A stretch of 64,000 bases of DNA from an uncultured Clostridium sp. (lineage in GTDB: Bacteria > Bacillota > Clostridia > Clostridiales > Clostridiaceae). The position numbers and the translations under genes are program-made. The stretch is from the NCBI RefSeq assembly GCF_910588715.1, contig NZ_CAJURG010000001.1:712101-776100 (forward strand). Direction: 5' to 3'. The notes beneath the pieces were generated by a model. That model made no database searches. It had not been told where the DNA came from and saw nothing but the letters and a program-made list of their open reading frames with translations. Shown piece after piece: positions 1-7,451 of this stretch. The stretch's first letter is position 1, and every line of letters begins with the position of its first letter.

Positions 1-95
1 TCTATTCCAAACTCCTCTATAAAGTTTGCTTCTGAAACTTCATTCTTAAGAGTTCCTTTATGTTTACTTGTACATATTGCTATTACTTTTCCCAC
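1..95 (-). CDS. MOSC domain protein, N-terminus only (cut by window edge)
   Basis: A GTG start at 93-95 follows a GGAGG ribosome binding site at 104-108 that overlaps the end of moaA. The frame stays open to the window edge (31 codons). The visible N-terminus (GKVIAICTSKHKGT, then an acidic stretch) matches the beginning of short clostridial MOSC-domain proteins, which belong to a family that binds sulfur carriers or the molybdenum cofactor. It is the last visible gene of the Moco operon, 4 nt after moaA, which supports the call. The catalytic cysteine region lies outside the window, so the function is inferred from the N-terminus and context. Confidence 0.7.
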   Translation of the reverse strand, partial: MGKVIAICTSKHKGTLKNEVSEANFIEEFGI

Positions 96-99
96 TTTA

Positions 100-1071
100 T
101 TATCCTCCAATTTGATTCATAAATTTCAATTCTTTATGATCACTTTTTTCTAAAAATAAATGTTTTTCAGGCTTATCATAAATATTATCGTAAATTATGT
201 TTTTAAGTTCTTCATCACTTATATCTTCTCTAAGTTTGCTTTTTAAATCTACTCCATAATTAAAATGTAAACATTGCTTTAAAAAGCCTTCTGGAGTTAA
301 TCTAACCCTATTACATTCCTCACAAAAACAATTACTAATTGCACTTATAAACCCAATTTTACCTTTTCCATCTTTTAGTTTTATATATGATGCAGGTCCA
401 CCACTTTTGCTTCTAATCACTTCTTCATATTCTTTATAATTTTCTGATATAATTTTTAAAACTTCCTCATTAGTAACACCTTTATAATTAACTGCAATAC
501 CTATTGGCATAAGCTCTATAAATCTAATATCTATAGGCCTTTCAAGTGTCAGTTTTACAAAGTCTAATATCTCATCTTTATTTATATCATTAACTATAAC
601 AGTATTTAATTTAACTTTTAACCCTAATTCAATAGCTTTATCTATTGCCTTTAAAACTTTTTTTAACTTTCCTACACGTGTTAGCTTATTAAATCTTTCT
701 TCTTTTAAAGAATCTAAACTAATATTAACTCCTTTAAGTCCATTAGCTGATAATTCCTCTATCATATCTGCAAGTAAAATACCATTTGTAGTTAAATAAA
801 TTTCCTCAATTCCTTGAATAGTATTTATTTTACTTATTAATTTAACAATATTGGGTCTAACTAATGGTTCTCCACCAGTTATTCTAATCTTTTTTATGCC
901 TAAACCCGCACTTGCTTTTATAACTTTATATATTTCATCATCAGTTAATTTTTCATCACCTTTTAAAAATGTATTGTTCTTTTCGTCCATGCAATAAATA
1001 CATCTTAAATTGCAATTATCAGTTACTGATACCCTTAAATAATCTATTTCTCTACCAAACTTATCTTTCAT
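100..1071 (-). CDS. moaA: GTP 3',8-cyclase MoaA
   Basis: Radical SAM enzyme for the first step of molybdenum cofactor synthesis, converting GTP to the cyclic intermediate that MoaC rearranges to cPMP. The N-terminal 4Fe-4S motif C20-x3-C24-x2-C27 and the C-terminal second-cluster motif (CFCEECNRVRLTPEG, then a further Cys) are both present. The protein ends in the Gly-Gly tail needed for MoaA activity. Its 323 aa is typical. It follows moaC with 17 nt between, inside the minus-strand Moco operon. No strong Shine-Dalgarno is visible before the ATG, so translation may be coupled to moaC. Confidence 0.97.
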   Translation of the reverse strand: MKDKFGREIDYLRVSVTDNCNLRCIYCMDEKNNTFLKGDEKLTDDEIYKVIKASAGLGIKKIRITGGEPLVRPNIVKLISKINTIQGIEEIYLTTNGILLADMIEELSANGLKGVNISLDSLKEERFNKLTRVGKLKKVLKAIDKAIELGLKVKLNTVIVNDINKDEILDFVKLTLERPIDIRFIELMPIGIAVNYKGVTNEEVLKIISENYKEYEEVIRSKSGGPASYIKLKDGKGKIGFISAISNCFCEECNRVRLTPEGFLKQCLHFNYGVDLKSKLREDISDEELKNIIYDNIYDKPEKHLFLEKSDHKELKFMNQIGG

Positions 1072-1088
1072 TTTAATTAAAGGGTAAT

Positions 1089-1565
1089 TTAAAAGTTAAA
1101 CTCCCCACTCTTTCCTCCTGTTTTTTTAAGCAAATGAGTTTCTTCTATAACCATTCTCTTGTCTACAGCCTTACACATATCATAAATAGTTAATGCAGAA
1201 ACCATAGCTGCTGTTAATGCTTCCATTTCAACACCTGTTTTATCAACTATTTTTACTGTAGCCGTTATTTTTATATAATTTTCTTCTCTATTTATATCAA
1301 AATCCAAATTACAACTTGTAATCATTAAAGGATGGCACATAGGAATTAAATTTGATGTTTGTTTACTAGCCATTATTCCTGCAACTCTAGCAACCCCTAA
1401 TACATCCCCCTTTCCAATTTTACCAGCTTCAATAAGACATAATGTTTCTTTGCTTACTCTAATTTTAGAAACTGCTATTGCAACTCTTGCTGTTTCATTT
1501 TTTTCAGAAACATCAACCATTCTAGCATTCCCACTATTATCAAAATGTGTTAACTTATTATCCAT
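1089..1565 (-). CDS. moaC: Cyclic pyranopterin monophosphate synthase MoaC
   Basis: Works with MoaA to turn the 3',8-cyclo-GTP intermediate into cPMP. At 158 aa it is full family length. It has the opening THFDNSGNARMVDVS, the conserved MCHPL histidine motif, and the C-terminal active-site stretch GVEMEALTAAMVSALTIYDM followed by the conserved CKAVDK lysine segment. A good AGGAGG site precedes the ATG. It lies 20 nt downstream of the MoeA-like gene and 17 nt upstream of moaA, so it is almost certainly cotranscribed with them. Confidence 0.97.
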   Translation of the reverse strand: MDNKLTHFDNSGNARMVDVSEKNETARVAIAVSKIRVSKETLCLIEAGKIGKGDVLGVARVAGIMASKQTSNLIPMCHPLMITSCNLDFDINREENYIKITATVKIVDKTGVEMEALTAAMVSALTIYDMCKAVDKRMVIEETHLLKKTGGKSGEFNF

Positions 1566-1585
1566 ATTTCCTCCTAAGATTTTAT

Positions 1586-2602
1586 CTATTTACCAAATGA
1601 GCAATGTGGAAATGTACAAACATTACAATCTAAACATAATCCACCATGACCGTATTCTACTATATCTTCTATTGTTAATCTTTCATTACTTAATATTCTA
1701 GGCAATACTAAATCTAAAACTGTTCTCTTAGAATACATAGCACAACTTGGAACTCCTAATATTGGAGTATCTTTATGATAAGCTAGTAAAAACATGGCAC
1801 CTGGAAGAACTGGAGAGCCATAAGTTACAAGTTCTCCTCCACATTCTTTTATAGCTGTAGGCGTTACATCATCTGGGTCTACTGACATTCCACCAGTGCA
1901 TATAATCATATCTACCCCTTCTGATAAGCCCTTTTGAATTTCTTCAATTATTCTTTCCTTTTCATCAGGTAAAATTACTTGTCTTACAACTTCACTACCA
2001 TAATATCCTAGTTTTTTCTTTATAACTGGTAAAAAGGCATCCTTAATTCTTCCTTTATATACTTCATTCCCTGTAGTTATTAAAAGACATTTTTTAGACT
2101 TTATCTCTGATACGCTTATTATTTTTTCCTTAATTAAATTTTCAGCATTTATAATTTTCTCTTCATCTATAATTAATGGAATAACTCTTGTTGCCCCAAC
2201 CTTTTCACCCTTTTTAATAGGTGTATTATTATGTAATGTTGATACTATTATTTCTCCAACTGAATTTAATTTAAATAGGTTAGATTTATCTATTTTTAAA
2301 ACTCCATCTATATCAGCAAAAAAGTCTACTTTTCCTTCCTTAATTTCATCTGAAAGTTTAATTCCATCTCCAACAACTAAATTTGATATTCTTGTTGCAG
2401 CATCATTTTCATGAAGTTGCCCTTCAACTGGTTCCCATACATATACATGCTCTTTTCCTATTGATAATAACTTTTCAATGTCTTCCTCTTTAATTATATG
2501 ACCTTTTTTAAAAAGTCTTCCTTTAAACTCACCCGGAATTATTTGAGTTACATCATGAGATAATATAGTTCCTATAGCATCTTGAACTCTTATCATTTTC
2601 AT
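1586..2602 (-). CDS. MoeA-like molybdopterin-binding protein with Cys-rich tail
   Basis: 338-aa protein of the MoeA/MogA-like MoCF_biosynth superfamily. The C-terminal half carries the molybdopterin-binding signature ICTGGMSVDPDDVTPTAI and a PGAMFLLAY/GVPSCAMY segment like those of MoeA. Compared with canonical MoeA (the separate 401-aa gene at 3702-4907) it is shorter and diverged at the N-terminus. It ends in an unusual cysteine cluster, CLDCNVCTFPHCSFGK, which could bind a metal or Fe-S centre. It is clostridial operon company for moaC and mogA. The likely role is Mo insertion or cofactor binding and maturation, and its exact reaction is inferred. The ATG follows GGGAGG. Confidence 0.8.
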   Translation of the reverse strand: MKMIRVQDAIGTILSHDVTQIIPGEFKGRLFKKGHIIKEEDIEKLLSIGKEHVYVWEPVEGQLHENDAATRISNLVVGDGIKLSDEIKEGKVDFFADIDGVLKIDKSNLFKLNSVGEIIVSTLHNNTPIKKGEKVGATRVIPLIIDEEKIINAENLIKEKIISVSEIKSKKCLLITTGNEVYKGRIKDAFLPVIKKKLGYYGSEVVRQVILPDEKERIIEEIQKGLSEGVDMIICTGGMSVDPDDVTPTAIKECGGELVTYGSPVLPGAMFLLAYHKDTPILGVPSCAMYSKRTVLDLVLPRILSNERLTIEDIVEYGHGGLCLDCNVCTFPHCSFGK

Positions 2603-2622
2603 CTTTAAATCTGCCTCCCTCT

Positions 2623-3114
2623 TTATTTTCTAGCACAATCCTTTGAAGTTCCTAATAATATATCAATTCCATGTTTAATATCGTCTAATACATAATCTAA
2701 TGCTTCTTTACACGCCTTAGGACTTCCTGGCAAATTAACTATCAAAGTATCTTTTCTTATTCCTGATACAGCTCTTGAAAGCATTGCTCTTTTTGTAATT
2801 TGCATACTATACATTCTAATTGCTTCGCATATTCCTGGTGCTTCTCTTTCAATTATATCTCTTGTAGCTTCTGGAGTAATATCTCTTTTAGAAAATCCAG
2901 TTCCACCAGTGCTTAACACTAAATTAACCTTAAGTTCATCACTCATTACTTTAAATTCATTTGCAAGCATTTTTCTATCATCAGGTAATATAACTTGTTT
3001 TACAACAGTAAATCCAGCAGCTTCAACTAATTCTTTTATTATCTCTCCACTTTTATCTTCTCTTTCTCCTGCATATCCTTTATCACTACTTGTAATTATT
3101 CCAACAGTATACAT
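2623..3114 (-). CDS. mogA: Molybdopterin adenylyltransferase (MogA/MoaB family)
   Basis: Adenylates molybdopterin with ATP to give the MPT-AMP substrate of MoeA. The 163-aa protein is a single MoCF_biosynth domain, with the Mg/ATP loop STGGTGFSKRDITPEAT near residues 66-82 and the conserved NLPGSPKACKEAL near the C-terminus. The start codon overlaps the mobA stop by 1 nt (TAATG), and its GGAGG site lies in the end of mobA, indicating translational coupling. MogA and MoaB are hard to separate by eye. With only one such gene here, adenylyltransferase is the expected role. Confidence 0.93.
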   Translation of the reverse strand: MYTVGIITSSDKGYAGEREDKSGEIIKELVEAAGFTVVKQVILPDDRKMLANEFKVMSDELKVNLVLSTGGTGFSKRDITPEATRDIIEREAPGICEAIRMYSMQITKRAMLSRAVSGIRKDTLIVNLPGSPKACKEALDYVLDDIKHGIDILLGTSKDCARK

Positions 3115-3689
3115 TAAACATCCTCCAATTCTCTATATTCCTTTTCCGTATTTATATTAGAAAAATCCCTCTCTATAAATTTATTTTTACAGTCACCTTC
3201 AATTACTTTAAAATTTAATGATTTTATTAATAATTGAAGCTTATTATTATTTTTCCTTATTGCCTCTTCAAGCTTAGTAACAATTTTTTTAGAGTATATG
3301 CTACATAAAGGTTGCATCTTTTCATTAACCTTTGGTACTAGCACATCATATTCTTCACTAAGATTTCCTATAATATTTAATGTATCTTTGGTAATAAGTG
3401 GCATATCACAAGCAACACATAAAACCTTATCTGTACTTGAATTAATAAGTGCTGAATGTATTCCGCTTAATGGACCGTTTCCCTTATATATATCTTTAAC
3501 TACTCTTACATTAAAATCCTTATATTCTTCTATATTATTTGAAACTATAATTATTTCCTTATACTCTTTACCTGCTTCAATTATATGTTCAATAAATTTT
3601 TTCTCTTTATAACTTAGTAGTGCCTTATTATTATAATTCATTCTACTACTTTTTCCACCAGCTAAAATAGCCAAAGTTTTATTTATCAT
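3114..3689 (-). CDS. mobA: Molybdenum cofactor guanylyltransferase MobA
   Basis: Transfers GMP to Mo-molybdopterin to make the bis-MGD form used by DMSO-reductase-family enzymes such as the nitrate reductase encoded at 7452-9539. The nucleotidyltransferase signature LAGGKSSRM occupies residues 9-17, and the metal-binding CVACDMPLI segment and the length (191 aa) fit MobA. AAGGAG precedes the ATG. It sits between moeA (12 nt upstream) and mogA (1-nt overlap). Presence of mobA implies that the local molybdoenzyme carries a guanine dinucleotide cofactor. Confidence 0.95.
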   Translation of the reverse strand: MINKTLAILAGGKSSRMNYNNKALLSYKEKKFIEHIIEAGKEYKEIIIVSNNIEEYKDFNVRVVKDIYKGNGPLSGIHSALINSSTDKVLCVACDMPLITKDTLNIIGNLSEEYDVLVPKVNEKMQPLCSIYSKKIVTKLEEAIRKNNNKLQLLIKSLNFKVIEGDCKNKFIERDFSNINTEKEYRELEDV

Positions 3690-3701
3690 AAATATATCTC
3701 C

Positions 3702-4907
3702 TTAAAACTTTATGATATCTACTATTTCTCCTGCCCTAAGCCCCTCACTTCCACCTTGAACCTCAATCATACAATTTGAGTTTAAATTTGAACTTAATAT
3801 TCCGTTTCCACTTTTAACTTGAGTTATATATACAACTTGTTTTCCATCTTCAATTTCAGATCTTGCTCTAATAAATCTTCTATTTGGACTTTTCTTACTA
3901 AAATTATCAGACAATATTGCTTTTTCTCTTTCTATCTTAATTTCATTATAACCACACATTTTTCTTAATGAAGTTTTTACAAATAGCTCAAATGCTGTTA
4001 AAGCCGCTGTAGGGTTTCCCGATAAACTAATAACCAAAGAATTATTCACTTTGCTACAAAGCACAGCTGATCCTGGTTTAATTTTAACTTTCCAAAATAG
4101 TCTTTTTCCATCAATATTATCTATAACTTCATTTAATAAGTCCTTATCTCCAACCGAAACTCCACCAGTAGTAATTATTATATCCATATCATTAGAAAGC
4201 CTACTTATGCACTCACCAATTTGACTATCTATATCTTTTACATGAGTTGTATAATCAATATTAAATCCTAACTCTTTAATTCTAGAAATTATGCTATACT
4301 TATTACTATTAAATATTTTTCCTGGTATTAATTTTTCTCCTATATCTATAACTTCATCACCAGTACTAATTAAAGCAATTTTAGGAAGCTTATAAACTTT
4401 AACTCTTTCTATTCCTGTACTTGCAATAATTCCTATATCTGCAAAATCTAATTTTTTACCCTTACTAACTAATAATTTTCCTTTTTTTATATCTTCACCC
4501 TTAAAACAAACATTTTCATTTTCTTTTAAAGTTTTATTTAAAATGATAAAGTTATTATCAATTAAAGTAACATCCTCTTGCTTAATTACTGCGGTTGCTC
4601 CCTTTGGTATAGGCGCTCCTGTCATTATTCTAACGGCAGTTTTTGATATAACTTCACTATTACATACTTCTCCTGCAAAAACCTTATCTATTATCTTAAT
4701 CTTTTCTTTAAAGTTACTATCATTTGCTATTACTGCATATCCATCCATTGCTGATTTATTAAATGGTGGATTATCAATTTTAGAATATACATCCTCTGAT
4801 AATACTCTATTTATTCCATTTATTAAATCAACTTCTTCAGTTTCTAAATGCTTAACATTATCATTTAATATACTTATTGCTTCTTCTAACAATATAAATG
4901 ACTTCAT
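3702..4907 (-). CDS. moeA: Molybdopterin molybdenumtransferase MoeA
   Basis: Inserts molybdate into adenylated molybdopterin. The 401-aa protein has the full MoeA domain set: an N-terminal segment with NPPFNKSAMDGYAV, the domain II beta-barrel (RIMTGAPIPKGATAV), the MoCF domain with ITTGGVSVGDKDL, and the SLSGNPTAALTAFELFV loop, then the C-terminal barrel. It is the first gene after a 250-nt untranslated stretch carrying a terminator-like hairpin, so its expression is probably set by attenuation. The start follows AGAGGTG. Confidence 0.96.
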   Translation of the reverse strand: MKSFILLEEAISILNDNVKHLETEEVDLINGINRVLSEDVYSKIDNPPFNKSAMDGYAVIANDSNFKEKIKIIDKVFAGEVCNSEVISKTAVRIMTGAPIPKGATAVIKQEDVTLIDNNFIILNKTLKENENVCFKGEDIKKGKLLVSKGKKLDFADIGIIASTGIERVKVYKLPKIALISTGDEVIDIGEKLIPGKIFNSNKYSIISRIKELGFNIDYTTHVKDIDSQIGECISRLSNDMDIIITTGGVSVGDKDLLNEVIDNIDGKRLFWKVKIKPGSAVLCSKVNNSLVISLSGNPTAALTAFELFVKTSLRKMCGYNEIKIEREKAILSDNFSKKSPNRRFIRARSEIEDGKQVVYITQVKSGNGILSSNLNSNCMIEVQGGSEGLRAGEIVDIIKF

Positions 4908-4920
4908 TTACTCACCTCTT

Positions 4921-4975
4921 AAATAAAAATTGACTTATTACTTCATATTTTAGGTATGAGTAATAAGCCAATTTT
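4921..4975 (-). terminator. Attenuator-type terminator just upstream of moeA
   Basis: A 17-bp stem (arms 4926-4942 and 4959-4975, with one G-U wobble in the RNA) is followed on the minus strand by a U-rich tail and then, within about 15 nt, the moeA Shine-Dalgarno. It ends transcription coming from mobB or the leader before moeA. A strong terminator in front of, not behind, an operon points to regulated read-through. Confidence 0.8.
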
Positions 4976-4984
4976 AAATATAAA

Positions 4985-5160
4985 AACCAAAACTATTGGT
5001 TTTAAATTAACTAGTAAATAATTAAATATATCTAAATCAACTTATTTTCCTTCCCAAAATGTGGAGATAATATCTTTTCAAATATTACCCTTAAATTATA
5101 AAAATTTCGGCATAAGCTCCATAGACTATATCCTTAGGACACTTAGCTCTAGAAAATATT
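4985..5160 (-). promoter_or_regulatory. Structured 5' leader of the moeA operon; candidate Moco-type riboswitch
   Basis: This 176-nt untranslated stretch between mobB and moeA lies upstream of the attenuator hairpin. On the minus strand it contains a short CCUAAGG/GGAG-rich segment with the sequence AUGCCGAAA, an 8-bp hairpin (GGUAAUAU with AUAUUAUC) and a third hairpin near 4987-5007 (AAAACCAA with UUGGUUUU). Position before the first moe gene and the downstream terminator suggest a metabolite- or protein-sensing leader. Moco RNAs occur upstream of such operons in other bacteria. I cannot match the consensus by eye, so the class is inference. Confidence 0.4.
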
Positions 5161-5670
5161 TTATTGATAATTTTCAAATTTAAATTCTTTCTCTTTTTCA
5201 ATTAAGTCTGCAAGCCTTTTATAATCTTCTTTATTAACTACTGTTAAATTATAATCTTCTATATCAATATCACTTGCAACTGCAATAATTTTTTCAATAG
5301 GAGTTATTATTTTATTGCTTACTCCACTTCTAAATACTTCTATTTTTCTTAAATTACTATTTTTATATCCCTCAACTAAAATAATATCTTTATCTAATAC
5401 CATTTTAATAATATCATTAAGTTCAGTTTCTTCCTTTAATTCTTTTATCATTGCCAATCTATTTTTAGAAGAAATTATTACAGTTTCTGAACCTGCTTTT
5501 CTATGCTTATACGTATCTTTTCCCTTTTTATCTATATCAAATCCATGTACATCATGTTTTATAGTAGCTATACTATATCCCCTAAATTTTAGTTCTTTTA
5601 TTAATCCTTCAAGCAAATAAGTTTTTCCAACATTAGAACTTGAACCAACTATATTAACTACCTTGGACAT
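5161..5670 (-). CDS. mobB: Molybdopterin-guanine dinucleotide biosynthesis protein MobB
   Basis: GTP-binding P-loop protein that assists MobA in bis-MGD formation. The Walker A loop GSSSNVGKT is at residues 9-17, followed by MobB features (TIKHDVHGFDID, the DIILVEGYKN segment). An upstream in-frame ATG at 5679 sits directly on the AAGGG site; the ATG at 5670 has 9-nt spacing and is preferred, giving 169 aa. It has its own promoter at 5705-5733. It is the promoter-proximal gene of the Moco region, separated from moeA by the leader and terminator. Confidence 0.92.
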   Translation of the reverse strand: MSKVVNIVGSSSNVGKTYLLEGLIKELKFRGYSIATIKHDVHGFDIDKKGKDTYKHRKAGSETVIISSKNRLAMIKELKEETELNDIIKMVLDKDIILVEGYKNSNLRKIEVFRSGVSNKIITPIEKIIAVASDIDIEDYNLTVVNKEDYKRLADLIEKEKEFKFENYQ

Positions 5671-5704
5671 TAATTTCATCCCTTATATTATATTTTTAGT
5701 TTGC

Positions 5705-5733
5705 ATTATATAGTTTTTTATTTGTTTTGTAAA
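5705..5733 (-). promoter_or_regulatory. SigmaA-type promoter of mobB
   Basis: On the minus strand TTTACA (5728-5733) and TATAAT (5705-5710) are separated by exactly 17 bp, placing the start of transcription about 20-30 nt before the mobB start. This is the best promoter match in the Moco region. Confidence 0.7.
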
Positions 5734-5748
5734 TAGCTATTTAAATTT

Positions 5749-5790
5749 AATAAGTTAGAGGAGAAAATAAATTTCTTCCTCTAACTTATT
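5749..5790 (-). terminator. Terminator of the nitrate reductase operon
   Basis: Perfect 14-bp inverted repeat (5749-5762 and 5777-5790) just after the oxidoreductase stop. It separates the nar-type operon from the mobB promoter. The downstream tail is only moderately U-rich on the minus strand. Confidence 0.7.
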
Positions 5791-5804
5791 TTAATTTTAA
5801 AATC

Positions 5805-7031
5805 TTATTTATAACTAAACTCAAAATTCTTTTCTATATTAAAGAAATCTGCATAATCTATATCAAATAAACTTTTAGTTACCTTAGAAACATCAATATT
5901 TTCTTTTATAAGCTGAGTTAAAACTCCTGCATAAGATAAATCACCTTGAATTATAGCACCATAAATTTTTCCTTCTTTATGAATTATCTTTTTATAATTG
6001 TCTCCTTCAACTTGAGTTTCAACTATATAAGTTTCATCAGCTGGTTCTACCATACCAAGTGACATTGTAGCAATGTTAACAAAGTTCATTGTATTTTTGC
6101 TTCCAAAGAAATCAGTCATAACACTTTCTTTTCCTAGCATATTATTTGCTGCTATTATACCTTCCTTTACAGCTGTTGGCCATATTGGATTTCTACCAGT
6201 TACATCACCAGCTCCATATATATTTTCAATGTTAGTCTTTCCCTTTGCATCAATTATTAATCCAAATCTGTCACATTCAACATTACTATTTTCCATAAAT
6301 GAAATGTTTGATCTAACACCTGTAGCAACTATTACTAATTCACATGGAACTTCTTCACCTGTATTTAATAATAAAGCTTTAGGATTATTATTTCCATCTA
6401 AAAGTAATTTTTCTGCTTTAACGCCTAATTTTAAAAAAACACCTTCTTCAATAAACTTCCTTTCATAAACATCTGAGGCATGTTTATCTAATTGAAGTGG
6501 AAGTATTTTATTACTCATTTCAACTAAAGATATATTTAATCCTTGTCCAAGTAATCCACTTACTGCATCTATTCCAACAAGTCCTGCACCTAAAACTACT
6601 ACATTTTTAACCTTTTTAGCTTGCTCTTTTATTAATATAGCATCATCTAAATTTCTTAATCCAACCACGTTGTTTGCTTCTCTAAGTCCTGGAACTGGTG
6701 GTATAAATGCAGATGCACCACTACAAATTAATAATTTATCATAGCTTAAAGTTTCTCCATTTGATAATTCTAAAACTTGTTCTTTATCATTAAGAGATAT
6801 AACCTCTAACCCCTTCATCCAAGTTATATTATTTTCTTCAAAAAACTCTTTACTTGTAAAGTTTAATGCATCAACATCTCTATGATTTGAAATATAATGA
6901 TGAAGTATGCATCTTGAATATACATTTTCATCCTTTGATATTAATACTATTTCAGCATCTTTATCTAATTCTCTTAAAGTTTTAGCTCCACTTATACCAG
7001 CAGCAGAGGCTCCTATAACTACATATCTCAT
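5805..7031 (-). CDS. NAD(P)/FAD-dependent oxidoreductase of the nitrate reductase operon
   Basis: 408-aa two-dinucleotide-domain flavoprotein of the NirB N-terminal/rubredoxin reductase type. It has an FAD-binding Rossmann motif at the N-terminus (VVIGASAAGISGA), a second Rossmann motif near residue 145 (VVLGAGLVGIDAV) for NAD(P)H, and the FAD-ribityl motif IYGAGDVTGRNPIWP. No siroheme or rubredoxin domain is fused. Its ATG overlaps the ferredoxin stop by 1 nt, so it is translationally coupled to the ferredoxin and NarB genes. It most likely feeds NAD(P)H electrons through the ferredoxin to nitrate reductase; this role is inferred from context. Confidence 0.9.
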   Translation of the reverse strand: MRYVVIGASAAGISGAKTLRELDKDAEIVLISKDENVYSRCILHHYISNHRDVDALNFTSKEFFEENNITWMKGLEVISLNDKEQVLELSNGETLSYDKLLICSGASAFIPPVPGLREANNVVGLRNLDDAILIKEQAKKVKNVVVLGAGLVGIDAVSGLLGQGLNISLVEMSNKILPLQLDKHASDVYERKFIEEGVFLKLGVKAEKLLLDGNNNPKALLLNTGEEVPCELVIVATGVRSNISFMENSNVECDRFGLIIDAKGKTNIENIYGAGDVTGRNPIWPTAVKEGIIAANNMLGKESVMTDFFGSKNTMNFVNIATMSLGMVEPADETYIVETQVEGDNYKKIIHKEGKIYGAIIQGDLSYAGVLTQLIKENIDVSKVTKSLFDIDYADFFNIEKNFEFSYK

Positions 7032-7438
7032 TACTTAGTTACCTCCTCTAATGTAATTGCTCCCATTGGACATTTAGCAACACATTGCGCAGTGCCATGC
7101 GCCTTACATGCATCACATTTCATTATTTCTTTATGTGCTCTACTATCAGCTTTTAAAACTCCGTAAGGACATGCCATTATACACATATAGCAACTAGCAC
7201 AATGATCCTTATTATATTCAACTAATCCAGTTTCTTTATTTTTACTCATAGCACCTGTCATACAAGTATAAACACATTCTGGTTTATCACAATGTCTACA
7301 GAAAATAGGTGCATATTTACCTGAGCTATCGATTGTTATTCTGCTTCTTGTATCCTCTGATTCATGGGCTACAATACATGCAGTTGTACAAGTTAAACAA
7401 CCTACACATTTTTCTCTATCTATTTTAATTCTTTTCAT
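7031..7438 (-). CDS. Four-cluster 4Fe-4S ferredoxin-type electron transfer subunit
   Basis: 135-aa polyferredoxin of the HycB/CooF/DmsB-like type, with four cysteine groups. The first is C11-x2-C14-x2-C17-x3-C21. The second, starting at C47, is CRHCDKPECVYTC. The third is CASCYMCIMACP, and the fourth is CDACKAHGTAQCVAKCP. There is no Tat or Sec signal, so it is cytoplasmic. It lies 13 nt after the molybdopterin oxidoreductase and overlaps the flavoprotein gene. It is best read as the electron-transfer subunit linking the flavoprotein to NarB. Confidence 0.92.
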   Translation of the reverse strand: MKRIKIDREKCVGCLTCTTACIVAHESEDTRSRITIDSSGKYAPIFCRHCDKPECVYTCMTGAMSKNKETGLVEYNKDHCASCYMCIMACPYGVLKADSRAHKEIMKCDACKAHGTAQCVAKCPMGAITLEEVTK

Positions 7439-7451
7439 ATTTAGTCACCCT

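Noticed and set aside
1450..1701. Plus-strand open frame across moaC
   Set aside because: Shadow frame antisense to the clearly conserved moaC; no ribosome site.
5091..5159. A 22-codon frame on the minus strand right after mobB (contains CPKDIVYGAY)
   Set aside because: No start codon or ribosome site, and it falls in the structured leader; treated as RNA and not as coding.
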